The notes under the pieces: model-generated
The model's database searches: none
The model's input: the letters and a program-made list of their open reading frames with translations, nothing else
Told to the model about the DNA's origin: nothing
Position numbers and translations under genes: made by a program
Shown: in pieces, positions 1-10,256 of the stretch
Layout: each line of letters opens with the position of its first letter
How positions within the stretch are numbered: position 1 is the first letter of the stretch
Assembly (NCBI GenBank): GCA_018894105.1
Contig: CM032122.1
Coordinates: forward strand, 21,115,674-21,179,673
Direction: 5' to 3'
Length of the DNA: 64,000 nucleotides
DNA from: Jacaranda mimosifolia
Taxonomy: Eukaryota; Streptophyta; Magnoliopsida; Lamiales; Bignoniaceae

Positions 1-229
1 ATATTGGAATACGCATTTCATTTTCAGGTATGGAAGTGAAGAGGCCAATTTAGCTAACGCATCAGCTTGCTTGTTTTCTTTCCCTGGCACATGTTCAATT
101 TCTACATCCCCAAGCCATCCAATGAGTCTTTTTGCATAATTAAAGTATGGGAGTAACTCAGGCTTCTTGACTTCATATAATCCAAGCAACTGGTTGACCA
201 CCAACTTAGAATCTCCATAGACTTTAAGG
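1..229 (-). pseudogene. Ty3/gypsy RNase H, C-terminal piece (split by hAT)
   Basis: The minus strand reads without a stop from 229 to 1. It contains VYGDSKLVVNQL, with the conserved RNase H aspartate, and further on EHVPGKENKQADALAKLAS, the typical end of the plant retroelement RNase H domain. The N-terminal half lies across the hAT insertion at 4198-4481. The frame runs off the window edge towards the expected integrase. Confidence 0.85.
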
Positions 230-835
230 TAGAGGTGTCAAATGAGTCGGGCCGAGCCAGCCCGACTCGTTTAACAAACGATTAATGGCGGTTCCAGGTC
301 GAGCTAGGCCGGCTCGCGGGGCCGTTCACGGTCTGGATCGTGACGGGCTGAAAATTGAAAAGTCCGGCTCGACTCAAAACCAACCCACTATATAGGTGAG
401 CCAATTTATATATGAGCCAAGCTATGCGGTTAGGCTAGCGAGCCGGCTCGCGGGTTGGCCCACGAGTTTATTTATTTTTTTGAAAATGAATTTAAAATTT
501 TGAAGTTTTTATATTTATGTGATTATTAATGTTTTTTCCAACACTTATACTTTTTTAAAAGACTTAATAATTTATACTTATGTGATTTTTAATATTTTAC
601 AACACTTAAATTTTTATAAAAACTTAGAAATTTATACTTATATTAATTTTTTTTTATCAATTATATTTGTCCAAAAACACCACCAAATAAGGTGGTGAGG
701 GGTTTGGCATGGACCCCTCTACCCGTCATTAATTTAGAAAAAATAATTACATAGAGGTGGATTTGACCAAACCTCTAAATGAAAATACATAATAATAACA
801 AAAAATAAATAAATAAATAAACAACTTTGTAATAG

Positions 836-3246
836 CTAAACATCTAAACATGTCCAAAAATAAACCGATCGTTCACTGAAGTGATCTAAATCGCTCTCGG
901 ATTGAGATGCGATGGTGGATGCAGTTTCAAGCCATTCTTCATCGTCTTCTTCAAATTGAGGCAATATGGTCTTCACATTTCTCAAATTTTTGTTTCTATA
1001 CTCTTGGTCTAGCCAATCCTTCCAAAGAATACAAAACTTGATCGAATCAGGTTTTAACCGCGATCTTGTATCGGTCAATGTGCGCTTGCCTGCATTAAAG
1101 GCACTCTCGGATGCCACCATCAACATTTGAGGTGCAAGTATGTCTCGAGCAATGCATGAAAGAATTGGATACACTTTAGCATTCTTCTTCCACCACTCTA
1201 ACATGTCGAATCCTTCATAGTCTTCTTCACATGCGTTTTGTAAATATAACGATATCTCCGCGCTACTTTCGGGTCTTGAGCTTGACGGTCTTTCATTCAT
1301 CAAATTACCTAAAGATGCAAACATTCCTCTTTTGCTAGTAGATGGCCGTTGCATATCTACATGCATTTGTCCTATCCCACAATTTTGATTATAAACACTA
1401 CAAAATTTTCAAAATATCTAAAATTCTTGTTTTTTCTTCTTCATAGTTAAAATCCTCATGAAGTATAAAATCATTATATTTTTGCATTAATACAACACAC
1501 ATATCTAACTTTAATCTAGGATCTAAAACACTTGAAATAATTGCTATGTAGGGTATTTTTTCATAATACTTAAGAATTTTTTTTTCCATTGCACAAATTA
1601 CTTCACTTAAATGTTCATCATATCTATGATTATCAAATGATTGAGCAATTTCATAAAGTGTATATAATAACAAGTTAGATGTTGGATAAAAATGACCGGA
1701 CATAATTTTAGTTTTATCGTTGAATATTTGAAGAAGTGGAGCAAGAACTTCCGCAATATCCCAATCCGCATCATGCAAAAATGGTTCACCATGATCATCA
1801 AACATTTCTTTATTACAAAATTCACTAATTATTTGGCGATAAGGCATTGCCTCACTAAGCATTCTATATGTAGAGTTCCACCTATGTTGAGTATCTAAGT
1901 AAGGAATTACAAATCTTGTCCTACGGTCTTGACAAAATATTTTATATTCTTGTGTTCTAACTGATGAAGCCATAATATGTGTTAAAGCACTTCTAATTTT
2001 ACCTACCGAAAAATCAATTTTTTCTAAACCATCTTTACAACATAAATGAATAATATGACAAAAACATCTAACATGGAAAAAAATACCATTTTTTAAAGGG
2101 TCTGTTAATTTAACTAATTCCCTTACGGCAGATGTATTATTAGATGCATTATCAAAAGACATAGACATAACTTTATCCATTAATTTCCAACCCCTAAGGC
2201 AATCTCTAATTGCTTCATAAATATGAATACCCGTATGAGGATGATCAAGTTGTTGAAATTCAATTATTCTTTTTTGCATGCACCAATTATCATCAATCCA
2301 ATGAGCCGTAACACATAAATAATGCAAATTGCCTCTACCTAACCACATATCGGATGTAAAAGAAACTCTACATTTCAAATTATCAAAAATTTCAGTTAAA
2401 TTTGAAATTTTTGCTAAATATTGTTTATATCCATCATCATAGCAAGTGTTACGTGAAATGGGTTTATAAGCCGGTTGTAAATACATTTGATTATATCTAG
2501 TTACTAATTCATTTTCGGCATAAGTAAAAGGTAACTCATTTTGTACAACTAATCTAGATAAGCCTATTATCATATTTTCTTGACTATATCTCCAACTTTG
2601 TAGCTCGTCCGATTTATTTTGATAAAGTTGTGATTGACCCTCTTCATTCCAACCCGAATGATAAGCATCTAAATATCTTTTAATTGTACTCGTTCCACCT
2701 CTTTTTTATGTTTATAAACTGCACGACAAATTTTACAATGCACCGAACCGGGTGGGCCAATAGCTATACATTTCCATACATCACTAGTTAATCTTCTTTT
2801 TTTATTCCCATGTGTATCATTATGTGTGTCACTATCATCGGGTGCTTGTGTGTCCCTATCATCGGGTGCTTGTGTTTCATCATTATGTAGGGGGTTTTCT
2901 TTATCTATTCTATCGGTAGTGTGATGATATTGTTCTTGTGATTCGGTATTATACAAATATGCGGGTGTTTGTGCAATAAAATTATATTCTTTCGTATTTA
3001 AATTGCATTCCATATGATATCGGGCCGTAGAACTAGAAGAAGATGGAGGGGTAGTAGTAGGTCTTAGGGCGGGTCTATAAATTGATGACTAGTACTACGC
3101 CTAGCGGGTTGAGTGGAGGGACGAATTGAGGGGTCATTTAAAGAAGAATGTTGGTCTACCCTCGGAGGGGCCATACAACGACTACTAGTTTTTTTATTTT
3201 TAGAACTACTAGCAAGATTCAAAACTTTCTTCATTTTTATAATCAA
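836..3246 (-). pseudogene. hAT transposase with BED zinc finger, few lesions
   Basis: The N-terminal part (3064-3246) is basic and serine-rich. The BED zinc finger begins in 2669-3013, with TSDVWKCIAI and VHCKICRAVYKH. A one-base shift next to the A-run near 2700-2708 throws the frame out, and the missing histidine part of the finger is legible in the next frame. The catalytic RNase H-like core is at 1398-2573 (SFTSDMWLGRGNLHYLCVTA, MSMSFDNASNN, CFCHIIHLCCKDGL). A second one-base shift near 1390-1400 separates the C-terminal dimerisation domain (836-1366; EWWKKNAKVYPILSCIARDI, then VASESAFNAGKRTLTD). The 3064-3013 junction needs a third shift or an intron. It would cut and paste the element at its inverted ends. 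The lesions are few, so it decayed recently compared with its gypsy host. Confidence 0.9.
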
Positions 3247-3754
3247 CTAAATATGAACAATTAACAATTAAAATTCACAAAGATTAACACACAAATTAAA
3301 TTTAAAAAAAGGATAGATGTTATCGTAAAAGACGTAATAATAATTACGAAGTCGCAATTTGATACACCACCATTCACGGCTCCACGAAGTAGCAAATTGA
3401 TAGACCTCTATTCAAAGCTCCACCAAATAAATTTAATAATATGTACGAAATGAATAAAAGATATAATTTATTTATAAATTATTAGATTAGAGAGAAATTG
3501 AGAAATTGTAGAATAAGAAATAAAATTTTAGAATATTTGAGGCTTCAGAGATTTGGGAGAAATTAAGAGATTTGATAGGAAATATTTTTATTACAAATGA
3601 CCACTATTTATAGTGGTCATTTATTATTTTTGAAAAAAAAAAAAAAAGAGAGAGAGGTAGAAGCAAATTGCTGTTAGCTGCTAAATTGACAGTTGGCCAT
3701 TTTATTGAAAGTAGCCGTTACATATTGTAATGGCTACTTTCCCCTTTTTTTTTT

Positions 3755-3995
3755 TTTATAATTTATAATTTTTATAACTTTATAATTTATAATTTTTATA
3801 AATTTATAATTTATAATTTAAAAATTAAAATTTCTTAATTATTGATTTATACATTTATAAACTAATAAATTATAAATTATACATTCTTAATTATAAATTA
3901 ATAATTAATAATTTTTTAAAATTAATAATTTATAATTTGGAATTTAAAAATTATAAATTCTTAAATTTTTAAAAATTATAATTTATAATTTAAAT
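3755..3995. repeat. AT-rich palindromic tract inside the hAT element
   Basis: About 240 bp built from repeated TTATAATTTATAA and AAATTATAAATT words, many self-complementary. It lies between the transposase start and the GC-rich subterminal region, so it belongs to the transposon's non-coding 5' side. Confidence 0.7.
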
Positions 3996-4197
3996 TAAAA
4001 AAATATTGCGGGCTAGCCCATGATCCTTCACAATCTACGGGCAGAGCTGGTCCCGGGTTGCAAAATTTCAGCTCGGGATGGATTTTCAAGCGAGCCAGTC
4101 CAGTCCAGCTCATATTAAAAAATTAAACGAGCCGAGTTGGACCGATTTTTTTTTCGGGCCGGTCTGCCCAGCCCATTTCGACACCTCTACTTTAAGG

Positions 4198-4481
4198 CAC
4201 AACTGTTTTATGTCAACTGCCATCTCCAACCCAAGAATAAGAGCTTGATATTCAACAACATTGTAGGAGCAATTTTTAGTTAACGTGAAGGAATATGGTA
4301 ATACTTCATCATTTGATGTGATGAATACCACTCTAGTGCCAACTCCTTCTCTGTGGGATGCTCCATCAAAGTACATCTTCCAAGGAGATGCAATTTCAAC
4401 TACCAAGATATCTTGATCGGGTAGGTCATCAGATAATTCCCACTCAGCAGGGATGAGATGATCTGCTAAGAAGTCAGCCAA
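4198..4481 (-). pseudogene. Ty3/gypsy RNase H, N-terminal piece
   Basis: The frame begins MADFLADHLIP, the usual linker before the plant retroelement RNase H. It continues through WKMYFDGASHREGVG, where the DGA holds the first catalytic aspartate, and YNVVEYQALILGLEMA, where the E of VEYQAL is the catalytic glutamate. The frame enters the hAT element at 4189 and picks up nonsense residues there. The true continuation is at 229 and below. Confidence 0.85.
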
Positions 4482-4560
4482 AACTTGCCCTTTTACTACC
4501 TTCTATGGAACATAGATAATCTCAAACTGTTTTAACTGAAGGTACTATCTTGCGAGTCTA

Positions 4561-5910
4561 TCAGAGAGGACAGGTTTTGACATGACATATTTTAGTGGAT
4601 TTGCTTTTGAGACGATAGACAGTATGTGCCTGAAAGTAATGCTTCAACTTTTGAATTGCAAAAATTAGTGACAAACATATTTTCTCAATTGGTGAGTATT
4701 TCTCCTCATTTGGCATCATCATCTTGCTCAAGTAATACAAAGCATTTTCCTTTCTTTCATCGTTCTCTTGTGCCAATAAAGCTCCAACGGAACGTTCTTA
4801 AGTAGCAACATAAATAATCAGTGAACGTCCAAGTATTAGTGCGACCAGCACATGAGGCTTCATCAAATAAACTTTTATGCTTTTAAAATCATTATTACAA
4901 GCTTTATCCCACTCAAATGGAACACCCTTCTCTATGAGATGGTTGAATAGTTGACATCTACCAGCTAAATTTGATATGAACCTTCGTAAATAAGCTAACT
5001 TTCCTTGCAAACTTTTGAGTTCATCGATGTCTTGAGGTTCAGGCATTTTCAGAATTGCATCAATCTTTGCTTGCTCGATTTCTATGCCTTGATGACGAAC
5101 AATAAATCCCATAAACTTCCTTGATGTAACACCAAATGCACACTTTAAAGGATTCATTTTGAGTTGATATTTTCTCAAGCGTTCAAAAACTCGTCTCAAA
5201 TCTTGTAAGTGATCTTCTCGCCTTTTGGACTTGACAACCACGTCATCAACATAACATTTAATATTCTTTTAAAGCATATCATCAAAAATCTTCTGCATAG
5301 CTCTCTGATATGTAGCACTAGCATTCTTCAACCCAAACGACATCACTTTATAGTAGTATATACCTTTAGGAGTACGAAATGCCATCAACTCCTCATCTTT
5401 TGGTGACATACATATTTGATTATACCTGGATGATCTATCCATAAATGATAGTACTTCATTCCCTGTGGTGGCATCAATCATGAGTTCAGCAATTGGCAAT
5501 GGAAAATCATCCTTAGGACAAGCACCATTCAAGTCCCTAAAGTCAACACAAACTTGAATCTGGCCATTTTTCTTTTGTACTGGGACAATGCTGGAGATCT
5601 ATGTTGGATACTTGACTTCTCAAATGAACCCAACCTCGAGGAGCTTGTTCACTTCAGCTTCAATTAAAGGAACCAGTTCAAGGCAGAACTGCCGTTGAGC
5701 TTGTTTGATTGGACGAATTCCTTTCTTTACTGATAGATGATGGACTGCCACCTTTGGATCTAACCCAAGCATCTCTTTGTACAACCATACAAATACATCT
5801 TTGAATTCATCTAATAACTCAACATATATTTCTTCTTCCTCAGCAGTCAACAAAACACTAACGTAGATAGGCCAACGGTCATTGGCATCACCTAAATTGA
5901 TCTCTTTCAA
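4561..5910 (-). pseudogene. Ty3/gypsy reverse transcriptase, broken
   Basis: Three open stretches cover the reverse transcriptase. The first (5620-5910) holds the N-terminal VAVHHLSVKKGIRPIKQAQR motif. The second (5269-5532) holds FPLPIAELMIDATTG, the FMDRSSRYNQI region and MSFGLKNASATYQRAMQ. The third (4798-5241) holds the thumb and connection with MNPLKCAFGV and FMGFIVRHQGIE. The catalytic YVDD box is intact at about 5242-5253, but it follows an in-frame TAA, so the domain is cut just before its active site. A further piece (4561-4776) matches the start of the RNase H linker (ENALYYLSKMM). The polymerase would copy the element RNA into DNA in virus-like particles. This copy cannot. Confidence 0.88.
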
Positions 5911-5993
5911 TTCATCTATAGTAGCTTTAACACCTTCTTTGAACTCAAGAGGAGCAGTTTCAACATCTTCTTCTTAAATCAACAATTCTTCAC

Positions 5994-7055
5994 TCAAAGT
6001 AATATGGTATGCTGGCGCAATATCCTCTTCCATAGGCTCAATCTTATTGAATTCCACGCATGCCCTTTTTGTCCACCATTTCTTTTCTTATGAAATGTCT
6101 TCATGATGCCATGTTTTTCACTTATGTAACCATTGTGGACAAGCCTAGAGATTTGCTTGAAAAGACGATCTATAGCATTTTGATGAGTTGGCCGACTAGT
6201 ATTATCAACAATATGATATGAAGAGGCCACACTTTCTCTATCGTCTTCTTTGTCCATTTGAGTTCGTGTGAAGATAATGGTTTGCAATTTAACCTTGAAG
6301 GTTCTACCACATGATATATTCAAAATAGAGCATCGCTTCATGCGTGAAGGAATTGAACTCCTTAGATTTTTTAGCTTGCTAACCCACTTCAAATACTTTG
6401 GAATTTTAGATAAATTCAATCTCCGATTATAGGTTCTTTTATGCCGCCACTTTCCAAGTCTATCAAAAACTGAGATTCGAGGGACTTTCTTCCCATTTTC
6501 ATCAAAAACATCATTTGTTGAGGAAAATTCCTCTCCAACTATATGATTACTACTGGCTCTCCTAATCACAATACAGATAGGATTCTGAGGGACAAATCCA
6601 AGTCTCATTTGAGAGCTTTGAACACCATGACCCTTTTCCTTTAACATCTTTTAGATAGTGTTAAGCCCATACGTTTGCTTTCCAGAAGTCTCAGCAGGGA
6701 GTTTTCCCAAAATGGAATATTCTTGTGGATTGTATCCAGCTTTGACAAGATGTTTATAAGCTTTTGGATCAAAGAAACTCTCATTTTAAAGATGTAGAGA
6801 TTCTCCGTGTTCCTTCTCGACTCCTTGAGTTGCGCGAACAAATCCTTTTAGCGGCTGAGGAGATGGCTTCTTCACATCAAGCTTGGTTAGGGGAAATATC
6901 AATTCTTTTAATGACTCAGATCCTACCAGAGGTGACTCTCTCTTTATGTGATCTTTACTGTTGCATGCTGGAGTCAAGTCTTTAACATTGTTTCCTCCAT
7001 CAAGATCATCTTGTTGCTTGGATTCCTCTTGTTCTTTACCCTTGGCAGTTTTCAT
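5994..7055 (-). pseudogene. Ty3/gypsy pol spacer between protease and RT
   Basis: Open stretches at 5994-6647, 6641-6841 and 6786-7055 lie between the protease and reverse transcriptase motifs. They are lysine- and arginine-rich (for example KKVPRISVFDRLGKW) and have no catalytic motif I recognise. Elements of this type usually have a long, poorly conserved spacer here, so I read them as a degraded part of the polyprotein. The ends of the pieces mark frameshifts or stops. Confidence 0.6.
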
Positions 7056-7081
7056 ACTTTCAGTGTAGTATTTGGCATCTG

Positions 7082-7791
7082 CTAAGTGTGATTCAGCTTC
7101 AGTGAAAGTTTGCTATCTCCAAGAACTTTCTTTACCATACCTTCTCGACAATACTTGAAACATTGGTGCCAAGTAGAAAGAACTACAACATTTTCATGTA
7201 ACCAAGGTTGGCCTAAAAGCATATTGTATGACATCTTGGCATCTATGACATGAAATAATGTCGTTGACAACATATCATCCATCAATAACTTTACCCTTAT
7301 TATTCCAAGAGCCCTTTACCCCCTTGATTGAACCCTTGGATCATTAGGCGACTGTTTGCCAATTCATCTGTGGAGATTCCTAAATCCTTCAACACACGCA
7401 ATAGCAAGATATTGACTGCAGAGCCTTCATCAATCAAAATTCTATTTATTTTCTGCTCACAAGCATAGCCAGTTACAAACAGTAGCCTATTGTGGGGCTT
7501 GGAGCCAAGCAAAAAGTCTTCATTAGTGAAAGTCAATGTCGACATGCACTCCTTAGTCACATCATATTTTTCTTCATCAGATAAACATGCTTCACTAGAA
7601 GAGATCCTTTCTTCACTTATCATGTAGCACGCAATTTTACTGTTGTGATCACCAAGTATGCCCTTTTCAATCTCGATAATAGCATGATTTAAGGCAGCAT
7701 TATCTTTCTCAAGTAAGATTTTTCCTTGTCGGACCAATTGCATCACTTTATCTTTGAATACAAAGCAGTCATGGATTGGGTGACCTACCAA
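7082..7791 (-). pseudogene. Ty3/gypsy aspartic protease region, broken
   Basis: The piece at 7300-7791 carries VTGYACEQKINRILIDEGSA followed by VNILLLRVLKDLGI. This is the retropepsin region, with IDEGSA where the family usually has a D-x-G-S/A core. The piece at 7082-7285 has SYNMLLGQPWLHE, the conserved C-terminal protease motif. A stop or frameshift lies between them, near 7285-7300. The protease would cut the gag-pol polyprotein. Confidence 0.8.
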
Positions 7792-9262
7792 CCAATGGTA
7801 CTTGCAATACTTTAGGTCATCAATTTTCCCAGCTTCTTAAGGTCACTTTCCTTTAGGTAATTCAATGAGATTTGCATTTAGCAAATCATCAAATATTCTA
7901 GAGACATCTAAATCAAGGAATGGGTATGTCTTAGCCTGCATCTCCTTTAAAGTTAATTTTCTTTGTCCTTTTTCTTGGGAGACATCCTTCCTTTTATCCT
8001 TTGTGCATTCTGCTTCGTACGAAACTTGATGGGTGTTGCATTCACCGCCATAGCTTCTTTACTCTGCACCTTAGTAAGAGGTTTCCCCCTTTTCTTGAAT
8101 TCTTGCATTTCCTTAGGCTTGCAAAGCTCTTGTATTGGTGGCCCTTCTACTCCGCTAGCAAACATGCTTAACTCCATATCATGGGCTCGAGTAGCCAATT
8201 CTTCAAATGTTTTGGGTTGAATTCCTTGCAGAATATATCAAAGTCCCCAATGCATCCCTTGAATGCACATCTCGATGGCTGAAGCCTCAAACAATCTGTC
8301 TTTGCAATTAAGGCTTAAGTTTTTCCAACGATGAATGTAATCAATGACTGGCTCTTCTTTCCATTGGTGAGAGTTGGTGAGTTCGATCATACTAACTTTC
8401 CTTCGGGTACTATAGAAACGATTGAGAAATTCTTGCTCCAATTGTCCCTAACTATCAATTGAGCATGCTTCTAAGTTAGTATACCAATTGAAAGCATTAC
8501 CCTTCAAGGATCGAACAAATTGCTTAACTAGATAATCTCCATATGTCCCAGCATTGTTACAAGTTTCAATGAAATGCGCCACATGCTGCTTTGGATTGCC
8601 TTTGCCATCAAATTGCTGGAACTTTGGTGGCTGATAACTAGTCGGCATCTTTAAGCTGTTAATCCTTTGAGTATATGGCTTGGAATAAGTCATAAATAAC
8701 TTAGAACTTCCTTCAAATTTGTCTTTGATAGTTCCTATGATAAACTCCCTCGGCTAGTCAACAAGAATTAGTCCATCGGTGTAAACTTGCAATTCCTTTG
8801 TTTTAGGCTTTTCATTTTCAACTGGCTGCCTCTTTGTGGATGTTTCGACTTCATCTTGAGCCTCTATTTGTTACTCCATCACGCGACTAGTCTCAGCATT
8901 ATCCACCTTGTTCATTAACTTGGAGATTTGAGAATCTTGCTCTTGGACATGCTTTGCTAGCCCTTCAATAATCTTCGTCAAATTAGCAATTTGTTCCTCC
9001 AAAGTTGTAGCACTTGTCACCATCACTGGCATTATGCTTGAGGAGTGGATGTTGTTGATTCTTCCTTTGAGTCTCCACCACCTACATTAGTATCAATAGC
9101 ATGCAACAATGCCTTTTCCACAACTTCAAGTGAATGATTTACTTCTGAAGATGATTGTGACCTTTTGGACCTACTCCTTGTGGTGACGCCAACGCTTCTT
9201 GCTCTAGCATTTATGGAATTTGTGGTAATCATCTTCAATGCAACAGTCTTGTTGGTGGCCAT
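7792..9262 (-). pseudogene. Ty3/gypsy gag, broken
   Basis: The predicted start is the ATG at 9262 (MATNKTVALKMITTN), followed by a serine- and arginine-rich N-terminus. The capsid core is at 8448-8693 (PPKFQQFDGKGNPKQHVAHF, ending near NAFNWYTNLE) and 8238-8441 (LEQEFLNRFY-like start, then MCIQGMHWGL). Downstream, about 7775-7830 encodes a cysteine/histidine knuckle-like YCKYH followed by GHPIHDC. At least four stops or frameshifts break it. Gag would form the particle that packages the RNA. Confidence 0.8.
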
Positions 9263-9330
9263 GATACTTCAATCTTTGATGAAGGAAAGATATGAGAGGT
9301 AGAGATAGTCTCACTGGGCATGCCAACATT

Positions 9331-10256
9331 TGTAACCACAAATTTTCTTGTCTATAAAAATTAAAATTACAAAACAAGAAAAAAATTGTACAAATAAAAT
9401 TAAAATCAAAATCAATTAATCAATTATGGATTCTATCTCTAATCTAATCATTTGATTCTTCCCTTCCAAATATAATCTTGAGCTCCGTAAAAAATGCCTT
9501 AAACGCTCTGGATCTCCTTTGAATTTGATTTGAATAGAATAACTCCAATTCCAGGGCTTCGCATCTTAATCTTGAATCAAACGCCAAAAATATATGGATT
9601 CCGCAAAGAACGCCTTAAATGTCGTGGATCTCCTTGGACAAAAATAACTCCAATTCGAGGGCTTCACACCTTAATCTCGAATCAAACGCCAAAAATATAA
9701 TTCTTCGAAGAACACCTTGAACGTCGTTGATCTCCTTGAATTTGCTTGAGAGAATTGCTGGACTCCTTCAAAGTTTCTCTCGTCTGCTGGAATTTGTGTT
9801 GTGTCAAATGAGCTGGAATCACCCATTTATATAGGTGTTTGATAGAAGACTTCTGATTGACTTGAACTCCTTCAAAGGTTATCTATTTGATAAGATATTA
9901 TCAAATATCAAGAGATAACATTATATATATTTGATTTGATAATATCAAACATTAAAAGGTAATATCAATATCAAATATCTTTAATTTGATTGGTCCATGA
10001 ATGCAGACACTCCAACTTTGACACGTGTCAATGCTTGATTTGAATATAAAATAAATATTAAACTATTAATCAAAATTAACTATTTATTTTTAGGAATTAA
10101 ATTTAATAAATCCCAAAATAAAAATAGAAAATTTAATATATTATTTTACATGTATTGCTTCTCAATTGATCAAAAATTAAATATATTTACATAGAGTTCA
10201 CGAAATTAAAAAATAAAAATAAAAATGCTACTCCCTACATATTTAGGAACTCTACA
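9331..10256 (-). repeat. Probable 5' LTR of the gypsy element
   Basis: On the minus strand the segment starts TGTAGAGTTCC and ends GTGGTTACA, giving TG...CA ends. The internal region then begins with TTGGCATGCCCAGTGAGAC (about 9308-9327 on the plus strand), a position fitting the primer-binding and leader region. The length would be 926 bp. The partner LTR is outside the window and the outer target duplication cannot be checked, so both borders are inferred. The segment has no coding content. It includes two related copies of about 110-120 bp around 9470-9580 and 9590-9720. Confidence 0.5.

Larger units (their letters stand above)
230..4189 (-). mobile_element. hAT-superfamily DNA transposon with 8-bp target duplication
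   Basis: The left end is TAGAGGTGTCAAATGAGTC. The right end, read inward on the opposite strand, is TAGAGGTGTCGAAATGGGC. The direct repeat CTTTAAGG flanks it at 222-229 and 4190-4197. Eight-base duplications and short TAG-type inverted ends are hAT hallmarks. The subterminal regions (230-470 and 4010-4189) are rich in GGCC, GGGC and GAGCC words, the usual transposase-binding zones. The 3960-bp body holds a hAT transposase on the minus strand. The element sits in the RNase H of the gypsy relic. Confidence 0.95.
1..10256 (-). mobile_element. Decayed Ty3/gypsy-type LTR retrotransposon, 5' part
   Basis: Read on the minus strand, the order is LTR (9331-10256), gag (9262 down), protease, a spacer, reverse transcriptase and RNase H. 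The order fits a plant Ty3/gypsy element, in which integrase follows RNase H. Integrase and the 3' LTR would lie beyond position 1. Stops and frameshifts break every domain, so the copy cannot make a polyprotein. A hAT transposon (230-4189) interrupts RNase H. Taking the hAT element out with one copy of its duplication rejoins the RNase H frame, which gives the order of events. The family cannot be named more precisely from what is visible. Confidence 0.9.

Noticed and set aside
7963..8220. Plus-strand 85-codon frame with hydrophobic start
   Set aside because: It is antisense to gypsy gag. The hydrophobic look comes from the complement of charged codons.
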